From CAZTHM01 sp041946825 (GTDB lineage Bacteria > Acidobacteriota > Terriglobia > UBA7540), in the NCBI GenBank assembly GCA_041946825.1, contig JBHGBD010000013.1, positions 124,001 to 188,000 of the forward strand: a stretch of DNA of 64,000 nucleotides, given 5' to 3'. A model generated the notes under the pieces. That model searched no databases. It was not told the origin of the DNA and worked only from the letters and a program-made list of their open reading frames with translations. The first letter of the stretch is position 1. Each line of letters opens with the position of its first letter. Shown in pieces: positions 35,026-44,353 of this stretch. Both the position numbers and the translations under genes were made by a program.

Positions 35026-38000
35026 GTGATAAAGAAGCTTGGCAAATACACGGTGAAGTCTGAGCTTGGCCGGGGGGCGATGGGTGTCGTCTACCTTGGG
35101 GAAGACCCGCGCCTGGGCCGCCTGGTCGCACTCAAGACGATGTCTTCCACCATTGACGACGCTGAGCTCTTGCAGCGGTTCTATCGCGAAGCTCAATCCG
35201 CCGGCAAGTTACACCACCCGAACATCGTTACCATTTACGACATCGATGAGGCAGATGGTATTCCGTTTATTGCCATGGAGTTCCTGGAAGGCGAAACCGT
35301 TGAGCGGATCATTGCCAGTCGCAAGGAACTCCCTCTCGTGAAAAAACTGGATATCATCGTTCAGGTCTGTAAAGGCCTCCACTACGCCCACCAAAATGGA
35401 ATTGTGCATCGAGACGTAAAAGGCGGAAACATCGTTGTTAAGAATGACGGAACGGTGAAGCTGGTGGATTTCGGCATTGCGCGGCTTGTTGCGTCGGCGG
35501 CGATGACCCGCGCCGGATTGGTCATGGGCACCCCCATGTATATGGCTCCTGAGCAGGTCATGGGCTTGCCTGTCGATCATCGGGCGGACCTATTCTCAAT
35601 TGGCGTCATCCTTTATGAATTCCTGACCTACAAAAATCCCTTCAGTGCTCCAGATACAGCGGCCATACTGTACAAGATCGTTCAGGCGACCCCACCCCCT
35701 ATCCATGACTCCTTCTCTGACTGCCCACCGGGACTGGAAGAGGCGGTTCAGCACGCTCTCGAGAAGGACCGGGAGAAGCGTTATCAGTCAGGAGAAGATT
35801 TCGCGTTCGATCTCCAGCAAATCGCCGATTCGATTCGGCGTGAGACGCTTGAGGCTTTTGTGGACGAAGGCCGTCAGCATCTGGAGCAGGGAGAGTTTGA
35901 ACTTGCCAAAGAATCTCTCCGCAGGGTGCTGGAGATAGACAGCAATCACAATATCGCCCGGAACCTCCTCGTTAAAGTGAAGGAGCATATGCTCCATGTC
36001 CAGAATCAACAGAGGATCGAGGAGATTCTGCCTCAAGCGAACGAATTCCTGGCCGCGGAAAATTATGACCAGGCGATCGCATTTCTCGACGAAGTTCTGC
36101 AGCTTGACCCCGACCAGCCCTCGGCCAAGGACCTGAAGCGCCGAGCTTCGGCGGCGCGCGCGCGCAGACTGAAGCTGGTACAGCAAATGGAGAGCGCCGG
36201 TAAATTGGCGGAGGCGGGGGATTTGTCGGGAAGCAAAGCTCAACTTGATGAAGTGTTGGCGATCGATCCGCAGCACACATCGGCGCAAGCCCTGATGAGC
36301 TGGGTAACACGAGAAATGGGGGAGCAGGAACGCCAGCGCAATGTCCGCAGGTATCTTGCCACCGCGCGCGCTCATTCTGAAGCGAAGGACTATATCCAAG
36401 CGCTCAACCTCCTGGAAAAGGCTCGTGAGCTTGACCCCCTTAGTATCGAAGTCGAAACCCTGACGCGCTCGGTCTTGAAAGAGAGGGAGAAGGAAGAACG
36501 CCGCAAGGTCCTCGAAGAGCGGATTGTCCAGATGCAGCAAGCGCTCGACCAGGAACAATTTGAAGAGGCGCTCCTGCTTGCCGACCAGACCCTGCAGGAG
36601 TTTCCTGGCGACCAGCGCCTTAGTGGCCTCCACGCGCAGGCTGCGAGACTGACGGAGATCCAGCGGAAACGCCGGTACGTCGACGATCAGTTGCAGGCTG
36701 CACGCGGGCTCTTTTTGAAGGATCAGTACGCCGAAGCGATTCGGGTCCTGCAGGACGCGCTTGAGGCGGTGCCCGAAGATATCGGACTGACTTCGTTTTT
36801 GAAGACCGTCGAGGAGGCCCAGGAACGATCGAGACTTGAATCGCTCCGCCAACAAGCCGTTCGCGAGATTAACGATCTGATACGAGACAACAACTTCTCT
36901 CTTGCCATTGAGGCCGCGCAGAGGGCTATGGCTCGTGTGGGAGAATCTCAGGAACTCCAGAGCCTTCTGCAATTAGCACAAACCGGGCAGACGGAGCATC
37001 AGCGCCAGGAGCGAGTGCGGGAGGTACTCAGTCAGGCGAAGGCTATTGCCCAGGAAGAGCGGTTCGAAGATGCAATCCGTTTTCTGGAAGAAGCCAAGAC
37101 TCAGGATAGGGCCTCGGAAATTGTTTCGCTTCTAAGCACGACGCGACAGCAGTGGCGGCAATTCGAGCAGCGACGGGACGATGCGATCAAGCGGGCCCGA
37201 AAATTGCTCGAAGATGGCGAAGGAGCCAAAGCCCTGGCGTTGTTGGAGGCATCACCCAAGTCATATCGCCGGAACGAGGCTTTCCGGGAAGTCTATGACC
37301 AAAGCCGCGAGAGTGTGCGGAGGGCGGGATTGGTCCAGCGGGCCGTCGAGCAGGTGGCGTCAAGTTTGCGGCGCGGGGACCTGGGGCAGGCCGAGGCGTT
37401 GCTCAGGGATGCGCTTCAGACGTATGGAGAGGATCCGGCGCTGGCGGAGGTTGAGAAGCGGCTTAAGGAAGAACAATTTCAGGCAGCGCAGGCCGCGTGG
37501 CGCGAGGCGCTGAACAAGGCCAAGGGGGCAGTTGAAGCCAAGGAATACGGACGGGCCATGGAGTTGCTCCAAGGACTCCCCGCAGAGATCAATCAGATCC
37601 CTGCACTCTCCGCACAGGCTCAGGCGATACAAGCGCGGATCGTGGAAGCGGAGGCGGAGCTCGAGCGGAAGCGGGCTCAAGAGGCGCGGGACCGGGCTAT
37701 CGAGGAGATATGTGCTCAAGCGCAGGAGGCTGTTAAGGCCCGGGAGTTTGACCGCGGCGCCGCCGTAATCGAGGCCGGCTTGCAGGCTCATCCGCGTGAG
37801 GCGAGGCTTCTTAAACTCCTTGGGACGATCAAAGAGGCTGAGGCCAATTACAGGCACGAGCAGAAAATCATCGGAGCAGTGCGGCAGGCCGAGGAGTTGC
37901 GGCAACGGGGTCAACTGGAAGACGCCTATGTGCTTATCGAGGAGGCATTGCACAGCCTTGGGAGCGATGTCCGGCTGCGGGAGTTACAGAAGAAACTGGG

Positions 38001-39870
38001 TGAACAAAGGGAGCGACAGGAAGCCCAGGCTCGCAAACAGGCTGTCAGTGAAATGCAAAAGCTCGACCGAACAGTCCGGTCGGTTACCGATCCAGCGAAA
38101 CTCGGGGGGTTGATCGGGCAGGTCAAACTCCTGGCAGATCGATGGCCGAAGGATGAGCGCATCCAGTCGTTGGCTCAAGGAATCGCCAAGTACCATAAAG
38201 AACAGGTGAAGCTCGCTGCCGATGCAAAAACCGCTGCCGACAAGCCGCTACATGGTGCCCCAGAGCGTGTGGGCGCCTTGGTGAAGAGTGCCAACGAAGT
38301 CGACACGACGCTGGTAGGCACCCCGGTTGTACGCCCGCCGCAAGCTGACTCTCGGGCCGCCCGGTCGGTTGGGGCCGCACCTCAAGTTCGCCCGACTCCA
38401 ACTCGCATCCCGAGAGTTTTACTGGTGGGGGGGGCTCTAGCACTTGTCGGCGTCTTGGCCGCCTTGTCAATCTTTCTGAAGAATAGAATCCCCCAGCCTG
38501 CGCCCACGCCCTCTACCTCGGCAGTGGAGGTCGTCACGGTTCCCGAAGGCGCGAGGATTAAGGTTGACGGCCGGGAGTGTGTGACTCCTGGCTGCAAGCT
38601 CAGTCTTTCTGTCGGCAGCCATCGCCTGGAAGCGGAGCTAAATGGATATCAACCCGTGATTAAGGAATTCGATGTGGATCCGTCCAACCTCCAGGCGACC
38701 GAACAAATCCGGCTAAACTTGGAGCCGATCTCAATACCAAACGCGTCCTCATCCGAGTCAAGCTCCGCAACAGCGACTGGGCCGCGATTAGGCACTTTGG
38801 TGGTTAGCACGGGAGAGGCTGGCGTGGACGTGTTTCTCAATGACAGGCGATACGGCCTCACGGGAAAAGATGGCATTTTGCGAGCACCTCTGGAAGAGAA
38901 CGCTTATACGGTGCGCATTCAAAAGAGTGGGTTTGAGTCGGTGTCACCCCGCAGGGTACAAGTCCGCAAGGCGAGTGAGACGCAAGTGAGCTTCAACCTG
39001 ACCCCGGTCCCTCAGATGGCCTCCCTATTGATTCGGGACGCGACCGGAGGCGCAAATGTCCTCGTTGACGGCCAAGCCATAGGAATTGTCCAGCCGGGCG
39101 GCGAATTCACAGCCAATGTCAGTCCGGGAGACCATTGGGTTGAATTGACCAAGGACCACTTCAGACCAGCCCGAGTGCAACGTAATTTTGGCGCTGGGAA
39201 GACCGTGACGATAGGTAAGGAAATCTCGGAGTTGGCGCTCTTACCTCCGACGGTTGCTCCCCCTCCCAAACCCGTCGCGCCTGCGGTCGACCCGCAGGCG
39301 GAGGAATGGAAGCGCATCAGCGCGAGCACAGATCCAAGGGTATTCGAGGATTTTCAGCGCAAATACCCTTCCGGCCAATTCGCAGAGCAAGCGGCGAAGA
39401 AGGCAGAGCAATTGGAATGGAATTCGGTACAGACCAGCAGAGACCCAGCTGTCCTCAAGGCGTTCGTGGCGAAACACCCGGGTGGTCCATTCTCCCAGGC
39501 GGCCGAGCGACAAATTGAGGCACTGCAAAATTCCGCACGTTCGTCGGAAGATCGCCGAAGAGTGCTGGATGCGCTCAGACGATACTCCACAGCAGTGGAG
39601 CGGGGAGACCTAAATGAAGTATTAGCAGTCTGGCCGGGACTCCAGAGGAAGCAGCAAAACACGCTCAAAGACTCCTTTAAGCGCTTCCGCTCGATCAAGA
39701 TGGAATTCCGTCCCCTAGGCGAGCCCCTAATTAACGGGGAAATGGCTAAGGTCATGTGCCAGAGGACTGTGGCAAGCACTGACGATCAGGGGTCCCACAC
39801 GAGTTCTGAAAATGTCACGGTAAGCCTGCAGCAAGCCGCGCAGGGCTGGGTGATATTATCGATAGAGTAA
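35026..39870 (+). CDS. Large Ser/Thr protein kinase with TPR-like repeats, TM helix, PEGA repeats and C-terminal domain
   Basis: A 1614-residue Hanks-type kinase. The catalytic domain (about 7-265) is intact: glycine loop GRGAMGVVY, K37 in VALK, HRD 128-130 with K132, DFG 148-150 and APE 174-176. Residues 270-1100 are a very long helical region with repeated TPR-like units of the kind ALxLLExAxxLDP. A membrane helix lies near 1125-1147 (VLLVGGALALVGVLAALSIFL). PEGA-type repeats follow (about 1165-1400), and an NTF2-like segment forms the C-terminus (about 1510-1614). Kinase and TPR would be cytoplasmic, PEGA periplasmic. The GTG start at 35026 lacks a strong Shine-Dalgarno sequence. Confidence 0.9.
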   Translation: MIKKLGKYTVKSELGRGAMGVVYLGEDPRLGRLVALKTMSSTIDDAELLQRFYREAQSAGKLHHPNIVTIYDIDEADGIPFIAMEFLEGETVERIIASRKELPLVKKLDIIVQVCKGLHYAHQNGIVHRDVKGGNIVVKNDGTVKLVDFGIARLVASAAMTRAGLVMGTPMYMAPEQVMGLPVDHRADLFSIGVILYEFLTYKNPFSAPDTAAILYKIVQATPPPIHDSFSDCPPGLEEAVQHALEKDREKRYQSGEDFAFDLQQIADSIRRETLEAFVDEGRQHLEQGEFELAKESLRRVLEIDSNHNIARNLLVKVKEHMLHVQNQQRIEEILPQANEFLAAENYDQAIAFLDEVLQLDPDQPSAKDLKRRASAARARRLKLVQQMESAGKLAEAGDLSGSKAQLDEVLAIDPQHTSAQALMSWVTREMGEQERQRNVRRYLATARAHSEAKDYIQALNLLEKARELDPLSIEVETLTRSVLKEREKEERRKVLEERIVQMQQALDQEQFEEALLLADQTLQEFPGDQRLSGLHAQAARLTEIQRKRRYVDDQLQAARGLFLKDQYAEAIRVLQDALEAVPEDIGLTSFLKTVEEAQERSRLESLRQQAVREINDLIRDNNFSLAIEAAQRAMARVGESQELQSLLQLAQTGQTEHQRQERVREVLSQAKAIAQEERFEDAIRFLEEAKTQDRASEIVSLLSTTRQQWRQFEQRRDDAIKRARKLLEDGEGAKALALLEASPKSYRRNEAFREVYDQSRESVRRAGLVQRAVEQVASSLRRGDLGQAEALLRDALQTYGEDPALAEVEKRLKEEQFQAAQAAWREALNKAKGAVEAKEYGRAMELLQGLPAEINQIPALSAQAQAIQARIVEAEAELERKRAQEARDRAIEEICAQAQEAVKAREFDRGAAVIEAGLQAHPREARLLKLLGTIKEAEANYRHEQKIIGAVRQAEELRQRGQLEDAYVLIEEALHSLGSDVRLRELQKKLGEQRERQEAQARKQAVSEMQKLDRTVRSVTDPAKLGGLIGQVKLLADRWPKDERIQSLAQGIAKYHKEQVKLAADAKTAADKPLHGAPERVGALVKSANEVDTTLVGTPVVRPPQADSRAARSVGAAPQVRPTPTRIPRVLLVGGALALVGVLAALSIFLKNRIPQPAPTPSTSAVEVVTVPEGARIKVDGRECVTPGCKLSLSVGSHRLEAELNGYQPVIKEFDVDPSNLQATEQIRLNLEPISIPNASSSESSSATATGPRLGTLVVSTGEAGVDVFLNDRRYGLTGKDGILRAPLEENAYTVRIQKSGFESVSPRRVQVRKASETQVSFNLTPVPQMASLLIRDATGGANVLVDGQAIGIVQPGGEFTANVSPGDHWVELTKDHFRPARVQRNFGAGKTVTIGKEISELALLPPTVAPPPKPVAPAVDPQAEEWKRISASTDPRVFEDFQRKYPSGQFAEQAAKKAEQLEWNSVQTSRDPAVLKAFVAKHPGGPFSQAAERQIEALQNSARSSEDRRRVLDALRRYSTAVERGDLNEVLAVWPGLQRKQQNTLKDSFKRFRSIKMEFRPLGEPLINGEMAKVMCQRTVASTDDQGSHTSSENVTVSLQQAAQGWVILSIE

Positions 39871-39931
39871 ACCACTGCCTGCTCAGGAACCTCCTGCTAC
39901 GGATTATCTTCACTTTCGCCAAAGATCGGAC

Positions 39932-39960
39932 TTGACAAAATGTCCGTATCGACATAGAGT
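39932..39960 (+). promoter_or_regulatory. Sigma-70-type promoter for the outer-membrane protein gene
   Basis: A perfect -35 TTGACA (39932-39937), a 17-base spacer and TAGAGT (39955-39960, 4/6) at -10. The start would be near 39967, giving a leader of about 105 bases. The leader holds a hairpin at 40008-40028 with arms CCCCCGC and GCGGGGG and a 7-base loop; no U-run follows. Confidence 0.6.
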
Positions 39961-40073
39961 ATTGCTCGGGTCGCTGCGTACAAATCCAGATAATTCAAAC
40001 GATCGGGCCCCCGCAATGAAGGCGGGGGAAGCGAAGCATAACCAGCATTCAAAAGCTGGGAGGGGAGATGGGA

Positions 40074-41411
40074 ATGATGCTGCGAAAGCTCCAGCTGTGC
40101 GTATTTGCGTCCCTTACATGCTGCTTAGTGACTGCGACAGCGACAGCGCAGACCAGCGGCAACAAACTCATCAATACGATCCCGTATCTTTATGGTTCCG
40201 ATGGCCTGACTCTTCCGAACCCCTTTCACGAAGCCCACTTTACGGGGAGTTCCCTTGAGAACTTCACCCCCTTGAACAGCGCGCTCGCCAGCCAACTGGT
40301 CTTGCTCCAGGGATCTTCCCCCGCATCTGGCTTTACGTATGCTTTCGACCAGTCTCTCGGTGTCTATACACTCTCGACGCAGAACTTCGGCCCGATTTTG
40401 ACCGAGCGTGCCGAAACAATTGGCCGCCACAAATTTCTTTTGGGATTTTCCTATCAGTATTTCAATTTCGATACCATCGATGGGATCGACCTCAAGAAGA
40501 TTCCTTCCGTTTTCACTCATGAACCTGATACCGGACCAGGCGGCACTCCCGCGGCGTACGAAGCCGATTACATCACGTCAAACAACTCGATTAGCCTGAC
40601 CCTCAACCAGTACACCACCTTCGTGACCTTCGGGATTACCAAGAACCTGGACATTTCGGCGGCGATCCCAATTGTAAGCACGCGTTTTAGGGTGGATTCC
40701 GATGCCACGATTCATCGAATGCAGCCGACATACGTGGGCTGCGGTGGTCCCGGCATTCCTGGCATTTGTCACTATTTTGATCCGAATGATAGGGCAAATA
40801 GTGTCGAAAAGGACTTTCCTGGTTCTGGGACCGCGTCAGGCTTGGGTGACATCACGATTCGCGTCAAAGGAACTGTCTGGAAGGGTGAGAGAGCAGCTTT
40901 CGCGGCTGCGGCTGACGTCCGGACACCGACTGGAGATGAATCCAATTTTCTCGGATCGGGAGCCGTCGGCTTTAAGCCCTTTGCCGCCTTCTCATACCAC
41001 TATAAGCGGGTGTCACCAGAAGTCAACGTGGGTTACCAGTGGAATGGCAGCAGCGTGCTTGCAGGTGACGTCCGGACCGGGGCGAAGCAGCGTCTGCCCA
41101 ATCAATTCTTTTATGCCGTCGGGGCTTCAGTGGGAGCGGCAAAATATCTGTCGTTCGCCTTCGACCTGCTGGGCCAGCGCGTCATAAGTGGCGAACGCGT
41201 CTTCCTCGGATCCTACACTGACGCCCTGGGTCAGTCCTCCCCCTCAACCAATATCGGCAAAGGCTCTTACAACATGACGAATGGCGCCGTCGGATTCAGA
41301 GTCAGCCCTGCTGACAAGCTCCTCATCACGGCCAATCTGTTGTTCAAGCTGGATGACGGCGGGCTTCGCGCCAACGTAGTCCCACTTGTCGGCTTTTCCT
41401 ACACATTCTAG
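40074..41411 (+). CDS. Outer-membrane beta-barrel protein (transporter-like), unknown substrate
   Basis: A 445-residue exported protein. It starts with a signal peptide (LQLCVFASLTCCLVTATATAQ) and then shows alternating hydrophobic strands typical of a beta-barrel, such as LLGFSYQYFNF, VTFGITKNLDISAAIPIV and VSPEVNVGYQWNG. It ends in GFSYTF, with the C-terminal Phe expected for outer-membrane insertion. The pattern resembles the transporter/phenol-degradation MetA-like outer-membrane family, but the substrate is unknown. The ATG at 40074 has AGGGGAG at a 6-base spacing; the ATG at 40068 directly abuts that sequence and is less likely. Confidence 0.8.
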   Translation: MMLRKLQLCVFASLTCCLVTATATAQTSGNKLINTIPYLYGSDGLTLPNPFHEAHFTGSSLENFTPLNSALASQLVLLQGSSPASGFTYAFDQSLGVYTLSTQNFGPILTERAETIGRHKFLLGFSYQYFNFDTIDGIDLKKIPSVFTHEPDTGPGGTPAAYEADYITSNNSISLTLNQYTTFVTFGITKNLDISAAIPIVSTRFRVDSDATIHRMQPTYVGCGGPGIPGICHYFDPNDRANSVEKDFPGSGTASGLGDITIRVKGTVWKGERAAFAAAADVRTPTGDESNFLGSGAVGFKPFAAFSYHYKRVSPEVNVGYQWNGSSVLAGDVRTGAKQRLPNQFFYAVGASVGAAKYLSFAFDLLGQRVISGERVFLGSYTDALGQSSPSTNIGKGSYNMTNGAVGFRVSPADKLLITANLLFKLDDGGLRANVVPLVGFSYTF

Positions 41412-41627
41412 GCGCCCCGATAGCGCGGTAACTCCTGGTCTTGAACTGCGGCGCCCAGGAGGGCGCGGGCCGAAAAGAATCGGACCCTTGGCCTGAGGTG
41501 CGATCAACCACCAATCTCGCCACCCAACCGCGAAGGCAGGGAAGAACGTCAACAGTGTCCCCGCCACATTCTCCCTTATATGACCTGACTGTTTGATTGA
41601 GCCGATCCACGGACCGATCGGAATGGA

Positions 41628-41705
41628 TGGTAGGCCCGTGGGGACTCGAACCCCAGACCTCTACCGTGTCAAGGTAGCGCTCTAACCGGGCTGAGCTACG
41701 GGCCT
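41628..41705 (-). tRNA. tRNA-Val(GAC)
   Basis: A complete 78-base cloverleaf on the minus strand with encoded CCA. The acceptor AGGCCCG pairs with CGGGCCT. The D-arm is GCTC..GAGC. The anticodon arm CTACC-TTGACAC-GGTAG gives anticodon GAC (Val). The T-arm is CTGGGG-TTCGAGT-CCCCA-like, with a standard TTCGA loop. No intron is present. Confidence 0.95.
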
Positions 41706-41721
41706 ACAGGCTCTCTCATCG

Positions 41722-41750
41722 AAAGTAACCCAAGTCACGAGACGTGTCAA
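41722..41750 (-). promoter_or_regulatory. Promoter of tRNA-Val(GAC)
   Basis: On the minus strand a perfect -35 TTGACA (41750-41745) is followed by a 17-base spacer and TACTTT (41727-41722) as a weak -10. The -10 ends 16 bases before the mature tRNA 5' end, as expected for a tRNA promoter. Confidence 0.65.
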
Positions 41751-41875
41751 CGCGGCTCGATCGCGCATTCTGGACAATCAGGCGGGATTGAAATCGAGTC
41801 GAGAGCGTTGTTCCAGTGCGCGAGTCCACGAACAGTCACCGCTCTTTGGCCTGCGATTTTGAGCCGTCAGCCGGA

Positions 41876-41905
41876 TTGGGGCCCTCACGCTCCCCGGCGT
41901 ATAAT
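41876..41905 (+). promoter_or_regulatory. Promoter of the HD-domain gene
   Basis: A perfect -10 TATAAT (41900-41905) lies 18 bases after TTGGGG (41876-41881, 3/6 to the -35 consensus). Transcription would start near 41912, about 20 bases before the ATG at 41932. Confidence 0.55.
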
Positions 41906-41931
41906 ATTCGCTGTCTGCGAGGGGGAACGGA

Positions 41932-42522
41932 ATGGACCGTGAAGCGGGGTGGCGACTTCTGTGCGAGTACACGAAGAACGAAAATCTGCGCAAGCACGCG
42001 CTGGCGGTGGAGGCCTGCGTGCGCGCTTATGCGCGGAAGCTCGGAGAGGACGAGGAGACGTGGGGAGTGGTTGGCCTGATCCACGACTTTGACTACGAGG
42101 TCTATCCCAACGCGCCTGACCACCCGCTGAAGGGCAGCGAGATCTTAAAAGAATTGGGTTTTCCGGAAGAGCTCCGCCGGGCGATTCTTGCTCACGCCGA
42201 TTACACCGGCGTGCCGCGCGACACTCAGCTTGCGAAGGTCTTGTTCGCCTGCGACGAGCTGGCGGGGTTTATCACCGCCTGCGCCTACGTGCGTCCCGAC
42301 CGCATCAGCACGCTCGAAGCCAAATCCGTGCGGAAGCGCATGAAGGACAAAGCTTTTGCGCGCGCCGTGAGCCGCGAGGACATCACCAAGGGCGCGGAAG
42401 AACTCGGCGTCCCGCTCGACGAGCATATTGCATTTTGTATCGAGGCAATGCGCGCGATCGCGGCTAGTCTCGGTTTGGAACCACCAGCAACCGCCCCCTC
42501 CCCGCAAGGCTCTGGCAGTTGA
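41932..42522 (+). CDS. HD-domain hydrolase
   Basis: A 196-residue HD-superfamily metal-dependent phosphohydrolase. Ligand residues are visible in NLRKHALAVE, the HD pair in GLIHDFDYE, HPLKGSEIL and ILAHADYTG, and ACDELAGF closes the metal site. This form, HDIG-like with an extra His before the HD pair, is close to small single-domain hydrolases of unknown substrate found widely in bacteria. The C-terminus is a helical tail that ends in a proline-rich stretch. GAGGGGG precedes the ATG at 41932. Its product cannot be named more precisely. Confidence 0.85.
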   Translation: MDREAGWRLLCEYTKNENLRKHALAVEACVRAYARKLGEDEETWGVVGLIHDFDYEVYPNAPDHPLKGSEILKELGFPEELRRAILAHADYTGVPRDTQLAKVLFACDELAGFITACAYVRPDRISTLEAKSVRKRMKDKAFARAVSREDITKGAEELGVPLDEHIAFCIEAMRAIAASLGLEPPATAPSPQGSGS

Positions 42523-42586
42523 CGGCGGGTACAATCCACCTTCCTTAGGAGAAGGATCGTCCATCCTCAGAAGGGGGGAATCAACC

Positions 42587-43135
42587 ATGGCGAAGATATC
42601 TCCAAGGCGCAAGAAATCGCACCTGAGTTCGAAGCGAACGGCGTTCCTGGATATCACGCGCGCTGACAAGGCGCTGCGGCAGCACCTGCTCTACCTGCTG
42701 CGTGGCGGCGGCGCTCGTCTGGACTTCGAAAAGACCGTTGCGGGCTTGCCCGCGGCCCTGCATGGCTCCAAACCGCCTGGCGCGCCGTACACTCCCTGGG
42801 CGCTGCTCGAACACATGCGGATCGCCCAGTGGGACATCCTGGAATTCAGCCGCAACCCCCGGCACGTTTCGCCGGAATGGCCGAGGGGCTACTGGCCCGC
42901 GACCGACGGGCCGCCCGATGACGCCGCCTGGGAGAAGAGTGTTGCGGCCTTCCGTGCCGACCTGAAAGCGATGGAGAAGCTCGTCGCGAACCCCCAGACC
43001 GATCTTTTCGCGAGAATTCCACACGGAGATGGGCAGACCATTCTCCGCGAAGCGTTGCTGGCGGCCGACCACAACGCCTATCACCTCGGCCAACTGGTGC
43101 TAGTGCGCAGACTCCTCGGAGCCTGGGCGGACTGA
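42587..43135 (+). CDS. DinB-like protein
   Basis: A 182-residue four-helix protein of the DinB/YfiT superfamily. The putative metal ligands are a His in ALLEHMRIAQWDILEF and the pair in DHNAYHLGQLV near the C-terminus. Many members bind a divalent metal and act as thiol-dependent transferases, or have no known function. The N-terminal 20 residues are basic. The ATG at 42587 follows GGGGGGAA; the open frame continues upstream but overlaps the HD gene. The gene follows the HD gene by 64 bases and may share its transcript. Confidence 0.85.
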   Translation: MAKISPRRKKSHLSSKRTAFLDITRADKALRQHLLYLLRGGGARLDFEKTVAGLPAALHGSKPPGAPYTPWALLEHMRIAQWDILEFSRNPRHVSPEWPRGYWPATDGPPDDAAWEKSVAAFRADLKAMEKLVANPQTDLFARIPHGDGQTILREALLAADHNAYHLGQLVLVRRLLGAWAD

Positions 43136-43183
43136 AGTTCTGCGAGCTCGAATCCTACCTCTCTTCATAGAGGAGTCCCCGTC

Positions 43184-44338
43184 ATGGCTACTGACCGTCC
43201 TTCGCGTGCGATCGCCGAATCAAACAAGGTCGGCTGTGTCGATCCGGGGCGACGGAAGTTCGCCAAGCTGGCGCTGACCGGAGCGCTCGGTGGGCCGGGC
43301 GTGCTCGCTCGGTCTTTGCGGCCCGCAGCGCTCAATCCTGAATTCTCGCCCGGCGTCAAGATCTGCGCCCAACTGAGCGGCGATTCTCCCGACGAAGACT
43401 ATGAGTTCGTGCGACAGATGGGCGTCGAATACGTCAGCATTTGGACACGCGGCAGCCAGGCGACGCTTGAGAATTTTCGCCGCCTGAAAGAGAAGACAGA
43501 GGGTTTTGGAATCAAGGTCTGGAACATCGGCAACGTCAACGTTCACAACATGCCGGAGGTGACGCTGAACCTTCCGGGCCGCGACGATAAGCTTGAGGAA
43601 TACAAGTCTTACCTGCGGCACCTCGGCAAACTTGGGATCCACTACACGACTTACGCGCACATGGGAAACGGCATCTGGAGCTCCGAGAATGAGTCGACTC
43701 GCGGCGGAGCTTCGGCCCGCGCCTACGATGCCGCCAAGAATCCCAAAGGCTACTGGGACGGCAAAGTTTTCACCGGCCCACTCTCGCATGGCCGGAGGTA
43801 CACGAAGGAAGAAATCTGGGCGAACTACACTTACTTCATCAAAGCGGTGGCGCCGGTGGCTGAACAGGAAGGTGTCCGCATCGGCATTCATCCCGACGAC
43901 CCGCCGGCGCCGGAGTTGGCGGGCGTGCCGCGTTGCATCTTCGGGAATTTCGACGGTTACATGCGAGCGCTCGAAATTGCCGCGAGCCCTAACGTCGGAG
44001 TCTGCCTATGCTGTGGGACGTGGCTCGAAGGCGGGCCGCTCATGGGCAGAAGCGTGGTTGACGCGATTCACCACTTCGCCAGGCAACGCAAGCTCTTCAA
44101 GATTCACTTCCGCAACGTGAATGCATCGCTGCCACATTTCGTCGAAACCTTCGTGGACGACGGCTCCATGGACATGTATCAGGTGATGAAGGCTCTCGTC
44201 GAGGTGCGATTCGATGGCATCGCCATTCCCGACCACGTGCCGCAGATGGCGGGCGGCTACAAAGCGGGGTATGCGTACACGGTCGGATACATGAAGGCGC
44301 TGTTGGGCCGCGCACAATCGGAAGTGGGAACCTCCTAG
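43184..44338 (+). CDS. Mannonate dehydratase-like protein (UxuA family) with Tat-type signal
   Basis: A 384-residue protein with a twin-arginine-like N-terminus (GRRKFAKLALTGALGG, residues 22-37) and an AP-endonuclease/xylose-isomerase-type TIM barrel. UxuA removes water from D-mannonate in hexuronate breakdown. Visible family segments are GIHPDDPPAPEL, VGVCLCCGTW, FKIHFRNV and IPDHVPQMAG, which hold the expected His, Cys and Asp metal/active-site residues. A periplasmic or exported UxuA-like enzyme is unusual, so the true substrate may differ. No other hexuronate genes are nearby. The ATG at 43184 has GAGGAG upstream. Confidence 0.8.
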   Translation: MATDRPSRAIAESNKVGCVDPGRRKFAKLALTGALGGPGVLARSLRPAALNPEFSPGVKICAQLSGDSPDEDYEFVRQMGVEYVSIWTRGSQATLENFRRLKEKTEGFGIKVWNIGNVNVHNMPEVTLNLPGRDDKLEEYKSYLRHLGKLGIHYTTYAHMGNGIWSSENESTRGGASARAYDAAKNPKGYWDGKVFTGPLSHGRRYTKEEIWANYTYFIKAVAPVAEQEGVRIGIHPDDPPAPELAGVPRCIFGNFDGYMRALEIAASPNVGVCLCCGTWLEGGPLMGRSVVDAIHHFARQRKLFKIHFRNVNASLPHFVETFVDDGSMDMYQVMKALVEVRFDGIAIPDHVPQMAGGYKAGYAYTVGYMKALLGRAQSEVGTS

Positions 44339-44353
44339 GTCAGGCCCCAATTC

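Larger units (their letters stand above)
41412..41931. other. Intergenic region with tRNA-Val and two promoters
   Basis: This 520-base stretch holds tRNA-Val(GAC) on the minus strand with its promoter, and the promoter of the HD-domain gene on the plus strand. The section 41412-41627 has no gene I can support. Confidence 0.6.

Noticed and set aside
40008..40028. Hairpin in the leader of the outer-membrane protein gene as a terminator or riboswitch
   Set aside because: No U-run follows and no known riboswitch core could be recognised.
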